A stretch of DNA of 64,000 bases from positions 17,221 to 81,220 of the forward strand of contig JAJPYQ010000043.1 in assembly GCA_021204865.1 (NCBI GenBank). The letters are read 5' to 3'. The notes beneath the pieces are model-generated. The model searched no databases. It saw only the letters and a list, made by a program, of their open reading frames with translations, and was not told where the DNA came from. Position 1 is the first letter of the stretch. The number at the start of each line of letters is the position of its first letter. The DNA comes from Prevotellaceae bacterium (lineage in GTDB: Bacteria > Bacteroidota > Bacteroidia > Bacteroidales > Bacteroidaceae). This document shows positions 17,419 through 26,369 of the stretch, one piece after another. The position numbers and the translations under genes were made by a program.

Positions 17419-18693
17419 TCAGTTGTCGTAGCGTTCGTTCCACAGCCGCCTCATCCGTTCCTTAAGCTTATCTTCTTGGGCGTTGGGCTGGGGATGCCAG
17501 AAGCGGGTGTCCGTCAAGCCGTCGGGCAGGTACTGCTGGTTGACGAAGTGCCCCTCGAAGTCGTGGGCGTACTTGTAGTCCTTGCCGTAGCCGAGGCTCT
17601 CCATAAGCTTCGTCGGAGCGTTACGCAGGTGCAGTGGCACGGGCTTGTTGCCTGTCTCCCGCACACTCTGAAGGGCGCTGTTGACTGCCATGTACGAGGA
17701 GTTGCTCTTCGGGCTTGCGGCAAGGTAGACAGTCGCCTCAGCGAGCGGTATGCGTCCCTCAGGCCAACCGAGCTTAAGGACAGCGTCGAAGGCAGCGTTG
17801 GCAAGCAGAAGGGCGTTCGGGTTCGCCAGCCCTATGTCCTCGCTCGCGCTAATCACCAGCCGTCGGGCTATGAAGGCAGGGTCTTCGCCTCCCTCTATCA
17901 TACGGGCGAGCCAATAGACGGCGGCATCGGGGTCGCTGCCTCGTATACTCTTAATGAAGGCGGAGATGATGTCGTAGTGCATCTCCCCTCCCTTGTCGTA
18001 AGCCAAGGCGTTCTGCTGCAGGCAGTCGGTCACGAGCTTATCCGTCACCTCAACGTTCCCCTCAGCGTCAGCGCACTCGGCAAGCAGCTCGAGGATGTTA
18101 TACAGCTTACGCGCGTCTCCAGCGCTGAAGCGAAGCAGGGCGGCGGTCTCGCTTAGGGTGAAGTGCAGCTCCCTCAACACGAGGTCCCGCTCCATCGCCC
18201 TGCGTGCCAGTGCAAGCAAGTCTTCCTCGCCGAGGCTTTCGAGCACGTACACCTGGCAGCGGCTCAAGAGGGGACGTATCACCTCGAAGGAAGGGTTCTC
18301 CGTCGTCGCCCCTATCAGTGTCACGTCGCCTTGCTCAACGGCAGCAAGCAAGGAGTCCTGCTGCGACTTCGAGAAGCGATGTATCTCGTCGATGAAGAGG
18401 ATGGGGCTTTGGCGGTCGAAGAAGCGGTTAGCCCGTGCCTTCGCTATCACATCCCTCACGTCCTTCACGCCGCTTGTCACGGCGCTCAGGGTGTAGAAGG
18501 GCACGTCCAGCTGCCGCGCTATAATGGAGGCGAGGGTGGTCTTGCCCACGCCCGGCGGTCCCCAAAGGATGAAGCTGCCCACCCTTCCCTGCTCAAGCAT
18601 ACGGCGCAGCACCGCCCCCTTGCCCACCAGGTGGCTTTGCCCGATGTAGTCGTCGAGCGTGTCGGGTCGCATCCGTTCTGCTAAGGGTCTCAT
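17419..18693 (-). CDS. rarA: replication-associated recombination protein A (AAA ATPase)
   Basis: RarA/MgsA clamp-loader-like ATPase acting at stalled replication forks. The 424-residue protein starts [19 protein letters not shown], has Walker [14 protein letters not shown] (about residues 45-57), Walker [20 protein letters not shown] (about 101) and sensor [11 protein letters not shown], followed by the C-terminal MgsA domain with [19 protein letters not shown] near 245. The ATG at 18693 fits the family; it is preceded by a -7 box only 8 nt away, predicting an almost leaderless mRNA. Confidence 0.95.
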   Translation of the reverse strand: MRPLAERMRPDTLDDYIGQSHLVGKGAVLRRMLEQGRVGSFILWGPPGVGKTTLASIIARQLDVPFYTLSAVTSGVKDVRDVIAKARANRFFDRQSPILFIDEIHRFSKSQQDSLLAAVEQGDVTLIGATTENPSFEVIRPLLSRCQVYVLESLGEEDLLALARRAMERDLVLRELHFTLSETAALLRFSAGDARKLYNILELLAECADAEGNVEVTDKLVTDCLQQNALAYDKGGEMHYDIISAFIKSIRGSDPDAAVYWLARMIEGGEDPAFIARRLVISASEDIGLANPNALLLANAAFDAVLKLGWPEGRIPLAEATVYLAASPKSNSSYMAVNSALQSVRETGNKPVPLHLRNAPTKLMESLGYGKDYKYAHDFEGHFVNQQYLPDGLTDTRFWHPQPNAQEDKLKERMRRLWNERYDN

Positions 18694-18701
18694 ACGCGGG
18701 G

Positions 18702-18732
18702 CAAAGATAGGGAAAATTGGCAATCGCGGCAA
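18702..18732 (-). promoter_or_regulatory. rarA promoter with very short leader
   Basis: Minus strand TTG (18730-18732), 20-nt spacer, TATCTTTG (18702-18709). Only 8 nt separate the -7 box from the rarA ATG, so the 5' untranslated region should be about 5 nt. Confidence 0.7.
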
Positions 18733-18768
18733 TCCGCATGGCAAGTTTCCCACGAGAGGGGGCGAAGA

Positions 18769-19689
18769 CTAACGGCTGGCCTTGCCTCTAATCTCACAGT
18801 ACTTGCAGAGCTTGAAAAGGGAGAACAGCCTGACGCAGGGTCTGCCACCCTCGAGGTTTCGCCTAAGCGCTCCGCCGGCGAGCCGGTTGAAGGTCCTCAG
18901 GAGCGGCAAAAGGCGCAAGGCCTCGAGCCTGCGCAAGGCGATGGCGAGGCGGGAATATTCGGCCAGCTCCTGCTCGAACGAGGCCAGCGTTTGCAGCCCT
19001 TCTATAGTCTTGGCGACGAAGGCCTCGTTGCTCTCGAACTTCTCGAAGCTAACAGGGTTGTCCACGTGCGTCACTGTGGCTCCGCACTCGCACAGCGTCT
19101 TGCCCAGCAGCACGTCCTCGTAGCCGTATCTCCTGAATCGCTCGTCCAGTGGATGCTCGAGCAACGTGCTTCGCCTGAGGAGCAGGTTGGAGGTGTGGAT
19201 GTCCCTGTAAGGCTGCCGCAGGCGCTTCTGGGCAAGGGCGTTGCTGTCGCCGCGCCGCTCGTAGAGATAGCGGAGGTTATGCGCGAGCCGGCGGGGGTCG
19301 CCGTTGAGCACGTAGCCGCCGTATGCCGCGTCGCAGTGCCCTGCCACTTGCAGGTAGCGCCCGAGGAAGCCGTCGGCGCGGACCCTCATGTCGCAGTCGA
19401 TGAAGAGCAGGGTCTCATACCGCGCCTCGCGTGCCAAGTAGTTACGGATGGCGGCTCTCCCCCTGTTTGGGCGGCCGAGGAGGTACGTGCAGTGCGGCAG
19501 CTCGTCTATCGAGCGGTTGCTGGCGATGACCTGCCGGTCGGTGGACCCGTCGTCGCCCACGAGTATCTCGTATCTGAAAGCCCCGCCGCTCTCCCGCTCT
19601 AAGGCCTGGGCTTGGCGGCTAAGGTCATCCACAAGGGGCAGGCACAGCCCGTTGTAGCAGGGGATGAGTATGGAGAGGTCGCGTGACAT
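18769..19689 (-). CDS. family 2 glycosyltransferase
   Basis: A 306-residue GT-A glycosyltransferase. The N terminus LSILIPCYNGLCLPLVDDLS is the nucleotide-sugar-binding strand, DDGSTD follows near residue 45, and FIDCDMRVRADGFL near 103 carries the DxD-type motif. ERFRRYGYEDVLLGKTL near 186 matches the acceptor-side ED motif. No membrane segments, so it is cytosolic or peripheral; sugar and acceptor unknown. The ATG at 19689 is chosen because the frame further upstream passes through the promoter. Monocistronic by spacing. Confidence 0.85.
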   Translation of the reverse strand: MSRDLSILIPCYNGLCLPLVDDLSRQAQALERESGGAFRYEILVGDDGSTDRQVIASNRSIDELPHCTYLLGRPNRGRAAIRNYLAREARYETLLFIDCDMRVRADGFLGRYLQVAGHCDAAYGGYVLNGDPRRLAHNLRYLYERRGDSNALAQKRLRQPYRDIHTSNLLLRRSTLLEHPLDERFRRYGYEDVLLGKTLCECGATVTHVDNPVSFEKFESNEAFVAKTIEGLQTLASFEQELAEYSRLAIALRRLEALRLLPLLRTFNRLAGGALRRNLEGGRPCVRLFSLFKLCKYCEIRGKASR

Positions 19690-19730
19690 ACGGCTTGTCG
19701 TCTGTCTGGAGGTTAAGGAGGTTTCGGGCG

Positions 19731-19761
19731 CAAATATAGCGGGGGGGCGCGTCAGAAGCAA
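19731..19761 (-). promoter_or_regulatory. promoter of the GT2 gene
   Basis: Minus strand TTG (19759-19761), 20-nt spacer, TATATTTG (19731-19738), a full match to the Bacteroidetes consensus. Confidence 0.7.
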
Positions 19762-19772
19762 GCGAAAAGCCA

Positions 19773-19780
19773 TATATTTG
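19773..19780 (+). promoter_or_regulatory. isolated -7-like box, plus strand
   Basis: TATATTTG on the plus strand, facing the 20-kb intergenic region, without a clear upstream TTTG box. A low-GC stretch (19840-19960) and then array E follow. No convincing gene lies downstream before the antiporter; a short non-coding transcript is possible but unproven. Confidence 0.25.
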
Positions 19781-20007
19781 CACCGTGACCCGCAAAAAAA
19801 AGAGCCCCAGTCTCGCGACTCAAGCCCTCCGAATAGGTATTAGTTTTTCTAAGGTAAAAAGATTGTTTTGTCTTATTAGCGTTGCAAAGCTATGGCTTTT
19901 AGAGGAACAATGGAAACAAATAAATATGTTTTTTAGCATAAAACAGCTCTTTGGCGCGATTTCCCTCCGTTTCCAGCCCCCACAACCACCTTACAGCGGC
20001 CGCAAAA

Positions 20008-20189
20008 GGGGTATTACCTCTGCCGCGAAAGGGGTATTACCTCTTTGGTCAAGGGGGTATTACCTCTTTGGTCAAGGGGGTATTACCTCTTTAGGGAAAG
20101 GGGTCTACACCTCTTCGGCGAAAGGGGTCTACACCTCTTCGGTGAAAGGGGTCTACACCTCTTTAGTGAAAGGGGTCTACACCCCTTTT
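20008..20189. repeat. 23/24-bp tandem array E (eight units)
   Basis: Four 23-bp units of the type GGGGTATTACCTCT followed by three 24-bp units of the type GGGGTCTACACCTCTT and a truncated last one (GGGGTCTACACCCC). The switch from 23 to 24 bp coincides with the switch of core from GTATTAC to GTCTACAC. Closely related to array A. It fills the space between the divergent GT2 and antiporter genes. Confidence 0.92.
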
Positions 20190-20201
20190 GCGCTTTTTTG
20201 C

Positions 20202-20209
20202 TAACTTCG
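20202..20209 (+). promoter_or_regulatory. -7 box of the antiporter operon
   Basis: TAACTTCG, the variant also seen before aspS and the CE12-like gene. No TTG box sits at the right distance. It lies immediately after the last unit of array E, so the array occupies the -20 to -200 region of this promoter. Confidence 0.5.
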
Positions 20210-20230
20210 CAGGCGTTAAGGCTGTTTGAG

Positions 20231-21517
20231 TTGGAACGGATAAGCACTAAGCGGGGCCTTCTGGCCCTATCGCCACTGATGGTCTTCCTCGGGCTTTACC
20301 TCGCGCTGAGCCTCTTGGCAAGGGACTTCTACGCCGTGCCTATCACCGTGGCCTTCCTCCTGAGCTCCGTCTACTCCGTGTGCCTCGTGCGTGGCAAAGG
20401 GCTTGACGAGCGGGCGCGCGTGTTCTCCAAGGGGGCGGCGCAGGGCGACCTGCTGCTGATGATATGGATATTCATCCTTGCGGGAGCGTTCGCCTCCACA
20501 GCCAAGCACATCGGCTCCGTCGAGGCCACCGTCGACCTTTGCCTTATACTTCTGCCCCCGCGCCTCATACTGGCCAGCGTCTTCCTCGCCTCGTGCCTCG
20601 TCTCGCTCTCCGTTGGCACCAGCGTGGGCACCATAGCGGCACTCACGCCCGTCTCCCTCGGCTTGGCGCAGGCGTCGGGGACGGAGCTGCCCTTGATGGT
20701 CGCAACGGTGGTGGGAGGGGCGTTCTTCGGGGACAACCTGAGCTTCATCTCGGACACCACCATCGTAGCCACCCGCACGCAGGGATGCCGAATGAGGGAC
20801 AAGTTCCGCACCAACCTGCGGGTAGCCCTGCCGGCAGCCATCGTTGTGCTTCTGCTCTACGTCGCGATGGGCTGCAAGATGAGCGTGGGCGGGGAGGCGC
20901 GGCAGGTCAACTGGATGCTTGTCGCCCCGTACCTGCTGGTGCTTGTGACGGCTCTCTGTGGGGTAAATGTCTTGACAGTGCTTGTGCTTGGCATCGGGAG
21001 CACGTGCCTCGTGGGATGCCTCGACGGCGGCTTCCAGTTCTTCCGGTGGATGGGCGCGATGGGCGAGGGTATAATGGGCATGAGCGAGCTGATTATAGTG
21101 ACGCTGCTGGCGGCTGGGATGACCGGTGTGATACGTCACCTTGGGGGCATCGACTTCCTGCTCTCGAGGCTTACCCGAAGGATACGGGGACGGAGAGGGG
21201 CGGAGCTTACTGTGGCGGCACTGGCTGTGTTCACTGACTTCTGCACCGCCAACAACACCATCGCCATCCTCACTGTAGGCTCGCTGGCGAAGGAAATAAC
21301 CCTGAAGTTCCGCCTCGACCCACGGCGCACGGCAAGCCTGCTTGACACCTTCTCGTGCTTCGCGCAAGGCATCATCCCCTACGGCGCGCAACTGCTCATA
21401 GCAAGCGGACTGGCAGGCTTGAACCCGCTACAGATCATACCTTACCTCTACTACCCTATGGTGCTGGGCGTGGCGGCGCTGCTCTCTATCCTATTGGGCA
21501 AACGAACAAAGAATTAA
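20231..21517 (+). CDS. NhaC-type Na+/H+ antiporter
   Basis: Integral membrane antiporter of about 428 residues with roughly ten or more hydrophobic segments; SVGTSVGTIAALTPVSLGLA near residue 130 and GAFFGDNLSFISDTTIVATR near 160 are the conserved NhaC-family blocks. The start is uncertain. Homologues begin just before KRGLLALSPL; no ATG is available there. TTG at 20231 (giving LERISTKRGLL) is used here; ATG at 20279 would remove the first hydrophobic lead-in. The frame stays open far upstream only because it runs through array E. First gene of a four-gene operon; rsmG follows after 7 nt. Confidence 0.82.
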   Translation: MERISTKRGLLALSPLMVFLGLYLALSLLARDFYAVPITVAFLLSSVYSVCLVRGKGLDERARVFSKGAAQGDLLLMIWIFILAGAFASTAKHIGSVEATVDLCLILLPPRLILASVFLASCLVSLSVGTSVGTIAALTPVSLGLAQASGTELPLMVATVVGGAFFGDNLSFISDTTIVATRTQGCRMRDKFRTNLRVALPAAIVVLLLYVAMGCKMSVGGEARQVNWMLVAPYLLVLVTALCGVNVLTVLVLGIGSTCLVGCLDGGFQFFRWMGAMGEGIMGMSELIIVTLLAAGMTGVIRHLGGIDFLLSRLTRRIRGRRGAELTVAALAVFTDFCTANNTIAILTVGSLAKEITLKFRLDPRRTASLLDTFSCFAQGIIPYGAQLLIASGLAGLNPLQIIPYLYYPMVLGVAALLSILLGKRTKN

Positions 21518-21524
21518 CGACACG

Positions 21525-22145
21525 ATGGACATTATACGCAAATACTTCCCAAACCTGACGGACGAGCAGCTTAGGCAGTTCGCCTTGCTCAAGCCTCTCT
21601 ACGAGGACTGGAACCAGAAGATCAACGTCATCTCCCGCAAGGATATAGGCTCGCTCTACGAGCATCACGTGCTGCACTCGCTCGCCATAGCCGAGATCAT
21701 CGACTTCCGCCCCGAGACCTCCGTCATGGACCTTGGCACTGGAGGGGGCTTCCCGGGCATACCCTTGGCGATTATGTTCCCGCAGTGCAGCTTCCACCTC
21801 GTTGACAGCACGAAGAAGAAGATACTCGTGTGCAGCGAGATAGCCAAGGCATTGGGGCTCCAGAACGTCTCCACAGAATGGGCGCGGGCGGAGGTGGTGA
21901 AGAGGCGGTTCGACTTCGTGGTGTGCCGCGCCGTGATGCCTATTCCTGACCTCGTGAGGCTGGTCAGGAAGAACATCTCCCCCAAGAGCCGTAACGCGAC
22001 GCCAAACGGTGTGATATGCCTTAAGGGCGGAGACTTGCAGGCTGAGACGAGACCTCTTGGGCAGGCGGCGGAGGTGATGGAGGTGAGCGACTACTTCGAG
22101 GAGGAGTACTTCAAGGGAAAAAAGATAGTGTACATAAACTTATGA
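21525..22145 (+). CDS. rsmG: 16S rRNA (guanine-527-N7)-methyltransferase
   Basis: SAM-dependent methyltransferase (GidB) modifying G527 of 16S rRNA. The 206-residue product has KINVISRKDIGSLYEHHVLH (about 28-47), motif I VMDLGTGGGFPGIPLAI (66-82) and VVCRAVMPI near 127. It overlaps the next start by 4 nt (ATGA). Confidence 0.94.
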   Translation: MDIIRKYFPNLTDEQLRQFALLKPLYEDWNQKINVISRKDIGSLYEHHVLHSLAIAEIIDFRPETSVMDLGTGGGFPGIPLAIMFPQCSFHLVDSTKKKILVCSEIAKALGLQNVSTEWARAEVVKRRFDFVVCRAVMPIPDLVRLVRKNISPKSRNATPNGVICLKGGDLQAETRPLGQAAEVMEVSDYFEEEYFKGKKIVYINL

Positions 22146-22789
22146 ATATTACTGTTAAGCGGTTCGTCCTCAACCCCGTGGGCGTGAACTGCTACGTTGT
22201 GAGCGACGCGAAGGGAACGGGGGTGATTATCGACCCAGGCGCTTGCTCGCGGGAGGAGTTCTCCGAGATAAGGCAATACGTCGAAGGGGAAGGCATAAGG
22301 CTAAGCCACGCCTTGCTGACGCACGCCCACTTCGACCACGTGTTCGGCCTCGACTTTGTGTATGAAACGTACGGGCTCAAGGCGGAGTGCCACGCCCTTG
22401 AGGAACAGATTTATCAAAGCAACCCAGACCTCGCCCTCGAGCTCTGCGGCACACGGCTCCCGTTGCCAAGGGTGGGGCTCGACTGTACCCTAACGGATGG
22501 GCAGGAGATAGCCTGCGGCGAGCTTCGGTTTAAGGTGATACACACCCCCGGGCACACGCCTGGGGGACTGTGCTTCTACTGTGAAAGCGAGGGCATTCTG
22601 TTCAGCGGCGACACGCTTTTCCAAGGAAGCCTTGGGCGAACGGACGTGCCTCTTGGCAGCTGGAGGCAGGAGAAGCAGAGCGTCAGGGAGAAGCTCTTCA
22701 CGCTGCCCCCTGAGACCCTCGTGTACCCTGGCCACGGCCCAACGACGGAGATAGGATACGAGCGGATGTACAACCCTTATATTAAGTAA
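22142..22789 (+). CDS. metallo-beta-lactamase-fold hydrolase (glyoxalase II-like)
   Basis: A 215-residue metal-dependent hydrolase. Zinc ligands are visible in THAHFDH (residues 60-66), HTPGHTPGG (about 138), FSGDTLF (about 157) and YPGHGP (about 199). The shape and length match the YcbL/GloB-like group that hydrolyses thioesters such as S-lactoylglutathione analogues; the true substrate is unknown. Translationally coupled to rsmG, with yjbQ 4 nt downstream. Confidence 0.88.
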   Translation: MNITVKRFVLNPVGVNCYVVSDAKGTGVIIDPGACSREEFSEIRQYVEGEGIRLSHALLTHAHFDHVFGLDFVYETYGLKAECHALEEQIYQSNPDLALELCGTRLPLPRVGLDCTLTDGQEIACGELRFKVIHTPGHTPGGLCFYCESEGILFSGDTLFQGSLGRTDVPLGSWRQEKQSVREKLFTLPPETLVYPGHGPTTEIGYERMYNPYIK

Positions 22790-22793
22790 AGGT

Positions 22794-23210
22794 ATGTGGA
22801 AGCAAGTGGAGTTCAGGCTTAAGGAGCGGAGGCGAGGGTTTCATCTCGTGACGGGTGAGGTGCTAAGCCACCTGCCCCCGCTGCCACGCACGGGCTTGCT
22901 GCACCTCTTCATCAAGCACACGTCAGCCGCCCTCACCGTTAACGAGAACGCAGACCCCGACGTGCGCGTCGATATGGAAAGCATCTTCAACCGCCTCGTC
23001 AGGGAGCGCGAGCCCTTCTACCAGCACACGCTCGAAGGAGACGACGACATGCCGGCGCACGCCAAGAGCAGTCTCATCGGCCCCTCCCTAACCATCCCCA
23101 TCACCGACGGCAGGCTCAACCTCGGCACGTGGCAGGGCATCTACCTCTGCGAGTTCCGCGACTACGGAGGAAGCCGCCGCCTCGTCGCCACCATCCTGGG
23201 GGAAGACTGA
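22794..23210 (+). CDS. yjbQ: YjbQ/UPF0047 family protein
   Basis: A 138-residue member of the YjbQ family, reported to have side thiamine-phosphate synthase activity; the physiological role is unsettled. The conserved core HTSAALTVNENADPDVRVD (about 42-60), HTLEGDDDMPAHAKSSL (about 79) and LGTWQGIYLCEFRD (about 107) are all present. Last gene of the antiporter operon. Confidence 0.9.
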   Translation: MWKQVEFRLKERRRGFHLVTGEVLSHLPPLPRTGLLHLFIKHTSAALTVNENADPDVRVDMESIFNRLVREREPFYQHTLEGDDDMPAHAKSSLIGPSLTIPITDGRLNLGTWQGIYLCEFRDYGGSRRLVATILGED

Positions 23211-23221
23211 CCCCACTCCCC

Positions 23222-23243
23222 AAGGGCGTATGAAAAAGCCCTT
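23222..23243 (+). terminator. small hairpin after yjbQ
   Basis: AAGGGC / GCCCTT with a 10-nt A-rich loop, 11 nt after the stop; weak stem and no long T-tract, so terminator function is uncertain. Confidence 0.35.
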
Positions 23244-23292
23244 ATGATTTCAGCGCTGTTTCCTTATGATTTCAGCGCGGTTTCCTTCGGTT
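23240..23292. repeat. 22-bp tandem array K
   Basis: Two 22-bp units beginning CCTTATGATTTCAGCGC and a partial third (CCTTCGGTTTCAG) that runs into the 3' end of the GH127 gene. It lies between convergent yjbQ and GH127. Confidence 0.75.
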
Positions 23293-26148
23293 TCAGGGCA
23301 ATTCGTCTAAGGCTTCCTGGAGGCGGCTTAGGGCTTTCTGGATAAGGTCGGGGGTGCCGCTGCCGTTGTTCACGTACTCTACCACCATGTCGGCGTAGTC
23401 TATGGCCTCGCGCAAGGGGGTTGTCTTGTTGGGAATCTCCTTAGCTGAGGAGAGAAGCGGGAGCAATTCCGCCAAATCCTCGGGCTCGGCGAGGCCCGAC
23501 GGGCGCATCGTGTTCAGCGCCATATTGAGGGCGGAGGCAGCGGCGCTGATGTTTTCCTGGCTAAGCCGCTTAAGAGGCTGGCTGGAGACCCGCTCCGCGC
23601 TGTCGAGCTGTGCGAGAAGGCGGGCGAAGCCATAGGGAGCCCACGCGTCTTTCTCGGAGGCTCGCTCGCTGGCCAAAGCGATAGTCTGCCGCAAGCCCGC
23701 CATGTCAGAGCGTTTCGACGTTTTCTTCGCCGCGTTTTCCCCGACGTTCAGGCGCAGATAATGCGTGGAGCGGCCCGTCGCGTAGTAGTCCGGCACGAAT
23801 TTCCTGCCGCCTAACTCCATATTATATAAGGGTCCGCCCGTGCCGTCGTCCGCCGTCGGGCCGTCGAGCCTAATGTCGCTGAGGTCGGCCTTAAGGTTAA
23901 ACTCCGCGTCCCGCCACGTGTGGATGTCGGGGCTCGACATCGCGAGCGGGCCCAGCATAAGAACGCCCGCCCACATCGGGGAGAACGGCGTGCGCGTCTC
24001 GTTCTTTCCCGTCGCTGCCAAGTCCATCTTGTCGGGACCGTAGGAGATGTGCGCCACGAACGGCATCTCAATTTCCACGACATCGCCGCTCTGCCACCGG
24101 CGGCTTGGGATTTCGAAGTAACTGCAAGGGCGCGCGTCGCCATTGTCCAGGCGTTTGCCGTTAAGCGTCACGGAAAAAACCCGCGTAGCCCAGCCCGGCA
24201 CGCGCAGCTTCAGGGCAAACTCTCCCTCGCCGCCGAACTCAATGCGGCTCTTCTCGGCGGGCCAAGCGCAAGTCTGTGTCACTTTTATTCCGTTCCATCG
24301 GGCTTCCGTCGGCAGATACAGGCAGACCCAGAGGCACGAGTCGTTGGCGAAGTAGGCGGCCTCCTGATATTTCACGTGGTTCTCCACGCCCGTGCCGCCG
24401 CAGCAGCTCGACTGCGGGGTCTCGTTGCCGAAGGGTTTCTCCGCGTCCATCCCGACCGCGTACTGATAGGTCACGGCCCACTCCGCGGGGCTCAGCGAGC
24501 CGACAATCTGATTGTAGAGCACGCGCTCGTAATAGTCCATGAGCGCGGCATCGTCGGGCGTGAAACAATTCAGATCCTTCGTGAGTTTCGCCAGATTATA
24601 TGCGCAGCATGTCTCGTTTATTTCGGGGTTTGGGTACATATCCCTGTGGCGGTCGCTCATAAGGTTAGTGTTCATGCTCAGCATCTGGCTGTAAGGCTGC
24701 CGGAACATCTCGCCGTTGCCCACGCCGCCCATTGCGTAGACGTAGCGGCCCTGGACAAAATCCCAGAAGTTCCGTGCAATCCGGTAGTAAGCCCCGAGTC
24801 CGCTCGCGCGATAGTTGCGCAACGCGCCCGTAACCATAGGGATGTGCTGGTTAGCGTGGCGGGTCCGTATCTCGTCCACGTTCTTTTCGAGCGGAGAGAA
24901 GAAGGCCGGAGCGTCAAAGTAAGAGGCTGCCTCCAGAAGCCTCGAGCTTTCTGTGGAATCGCTCACCATCGCCGCCAGCCGTGCCAAGGATTCTTCCATT
25001 CCTCCCACCTCGCCCGCGATGTACATGTTCCACATTTCGTAGCGGTTGCCGGGGCTTTCCTGCCGTTCCTCACGGGTCCCGTCCGTCTTCACATAGGTGC
25101 GGTAGTGCAAACGATTCCACACCCAGAGGCCCATGTCCTTGGCCGTGAGCAGGGCAGTCGAACAGATCTGCTCGTCGTCCACGTTCTCACAGATGTCAAT
25201 CAGCCCGGCCAGCTGCTTATGTATCGTGTAATACGGCGCCCACACCCAGTCCTCGTTGTTGTAAGCCCTATACATTTCCACGAGAACAGCGTGCTGCGCG
25301 GGGATGGCGTTAAGGTAACCGTAGCCGTACCTTTGCCAATCTTTTTTATACTCATCGAAGTCCTGCCACGTACCCCCGAGCTTGCGCAGCTCCTCCTCGG
25401 GTGCAAGGTCGCGCGCCTCCCAGAAGCGTCCGAGAGAATCGCACCAGACGAACGTCCTTTCCTGGCATTCTCTGAGCTGGAAGACAAGGGTGCGTATGCG
25501 CTCTCTCAGGCTGTCGCGCAGCGTCTCGTCCGTCTCTCCGGCCAGAGCGAAAGCGAGAGCCGACATGTAATGCCCCGTGCCGTGGCCCTTAAGCTTGGTG
25601 GTGGGGCTGTCCCAGCCGTCGCTTTCGGTGTAACCGTCGGTGGAAAGCCCGTAAGTGTCACGATAATTGTACAATTGTTGCGAGAGGTCGAGCGAGAGAA
25701 GCAGCCTGACGTCGCGGTCGCGGTTGGAGGTGAGGCGGTTACGGCCCGTTAGCCTCACATCAGCGAGCGGCAGCGGCTCTGCCACGACCTTGGGCTCGTC
25801 CGCCTCCTCCCCGTTGGTCACCCTGACGGAGGCCGTGAGAGGGAAGCCCTGGTCCGTGCTGTTGTCGCCTATTATGTAGCCGCTAACGGTGTATTCGCTG
25901 CCCGCCGGCATCTCGCACTCACGGAGTTCCGTGGCCAGGGCCGAGTTCGTCCAGCGCGTTTGCCGCCACTCTCGCGCGCCGTCGCTGTACGTCACCAGCA
26001 CCTGCCAAGGCAGACGGGGCGCGGAGCCCTCGGGGCATAGCACTGAGACCGGCTCTACCGACTTGACGCGCCTCGGCTTCGCGCCCGCGTTCAGGGAGAC
26101 GGTCAGCGCGAGGGCGAGAAGAAAAATGCTCGTTCCTTTGTTTTTCAT
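23293..26148 (-). CDS. secreted GH127-type beta-L-arabinofuranosidase (DUF1680)
   Basis: A 951-residue exported glycoside hydrolase. The N terminus KNKGTSIFLLALALTVSLNA is a signal peptide; an Ig-like domain of the Big_4 type follows (VTYSDGAREW...GSEYTVSGYI, about 45-105). The catalytic (alpha/alpha)6 barrel includes GHGTGHYMSALAFA near 190 and the paired cysteines SSCCGGTGVENH near 580, which in characterised GH127 enzymes supply the zinc-bound catalytic Cys. A C-terminal helical tail (about 900-951) resembles FIVAR-type segments. Product would be free L-arabinose, which the operon at 0.2 kb can use. The ATG at 26148 gives the signal peptide; the longer frame does not. Confidence 0.85.
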   Translation of the reverse strand: MKNKGTSIFLLALALTVSLNAGAKPRRVKSVEPVSVLCPEGSAPRLPWQVLVTYSDGAREWRQTRWTNSALATELRECEMPAGSEYTVSGYIIGDNSTDQGFPLTASVRVTNGEEADEPKVVAEPLPLADVRLTGRNRLTSNRDRDVRLLLSLDLSQQLYNYRDTYGLSTDGYTESDGWDSPTTKLKGHGTGHYMSALAFALAGETDETLRDSLRERIRTLVFQLRECQERTFVWCDSLGRFWEARDLAPEEELRKLGGTWQDFDEYKKDWQRYGYGYLNAIPAQHAVLVEMYRAYNNEDWVWAPYYTIHKQLAGLIDICENVDDEQICSTALLTAKDMGLWVWNRLHYRTYVKTDGTREERQESPGNRYEMWNMYIAGEVGGMEESLARLAAMVSDSTESSRLLEAASYFDAPAFFSPLEKNVDEIRTRHANQHIPMVTGALRNYRASGLGAYYRIARNFWDFVQGRYVYAMGGVGNGEMFRQPYSQMLSMNTNLMSDRHRDMYPNPEINETCCAYNLAKLTKDLNCFTPDDAALMDYYERVLYNQIVGSLSPAEWAVTYQYAVGMDAEKPFGNETPQSSCCGGTGVENHVKYQEAAYFANDSCLWVCLYLPTEARWNGIKVTQTCAWPAEKSRIEFGGEGEFALKLRVPGWATRVFSVTLNGKRLDNGDARPCSYFEIPSRRWQSGDVVEIEMPFVAHISYGPDKMDLAATGKNETRTPFSPMWAGVLMLGPLAMSSPDIHTWRDAEFNLKADLSDIRLDGPTADDGTGGPLYNMELGGRKFVPDYYATGRSTHYLRLNVGENAAKKTSKRSDMAGLRQTIALASERASEKDAWAPYGFARLLAQLDSAERVSSQPLKRLSQENISAAASALNMALNTMRPSGLAEPEDLAELLPLLSSAKEIPNKTTPLREAIDYADMVVEYVNNGSGTPDLIQKALSRLQEALDELP

Positions 26149-26205
26149 TTGGCATCCCATAACATATACAAATGTGTTCACCGAAGATTCGGCTCGTTCC
26201 TTGGG

Positions 26206-26213
26206 CAAAGATA
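26206..26213 (-). promoter_or_regulatory. -7 box of the GH127 gene
   Basis: TATCTTTG on the minus strand, 57 nt before the ATG; no TTG box at the usual distance. Confidence 0.45.
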
Positions 26214-26293
26214 GGCTTTTCACGCCCGTTTCCGCTGCTTTGCCGCTGTGTTTCGGGCAAAAAGCCTTGGAAAAGCATTTTTTCCCTAAGATA

Positions 26294-26326
26294 TTTGGCG
26301 GTTATTTCAATTAATTCATATCTTTG
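26294..26326 (+). promoter_or_regulatory. HU promoter
   Basis: TTTG (26294-26297), a 21-nt spacer and TATCTTTG (26319-26326), a full consensus match; the transcript leader should be about 40 nt. Confidence 0.7.
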
Positions 26327-26369
26327 CCCCGACAACAATGTTAAATCTCTTATATAAAGGCGTTTATCT

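Noticed and set aside
15722..17443. Earlier start of fhs at 17443
   Set aside because: It would place the N terminus inside the rarA 3' end; the ATG at 17389 gives the family N terminus.
19785..20204. 139-codon frame between GT2 and the antiporter
   Set aside because: Its second half is array E; the first half has low GC and no homology I can recognise. The -7-like box at 19773 keeps a small transcript possible, so the box itself is listed.
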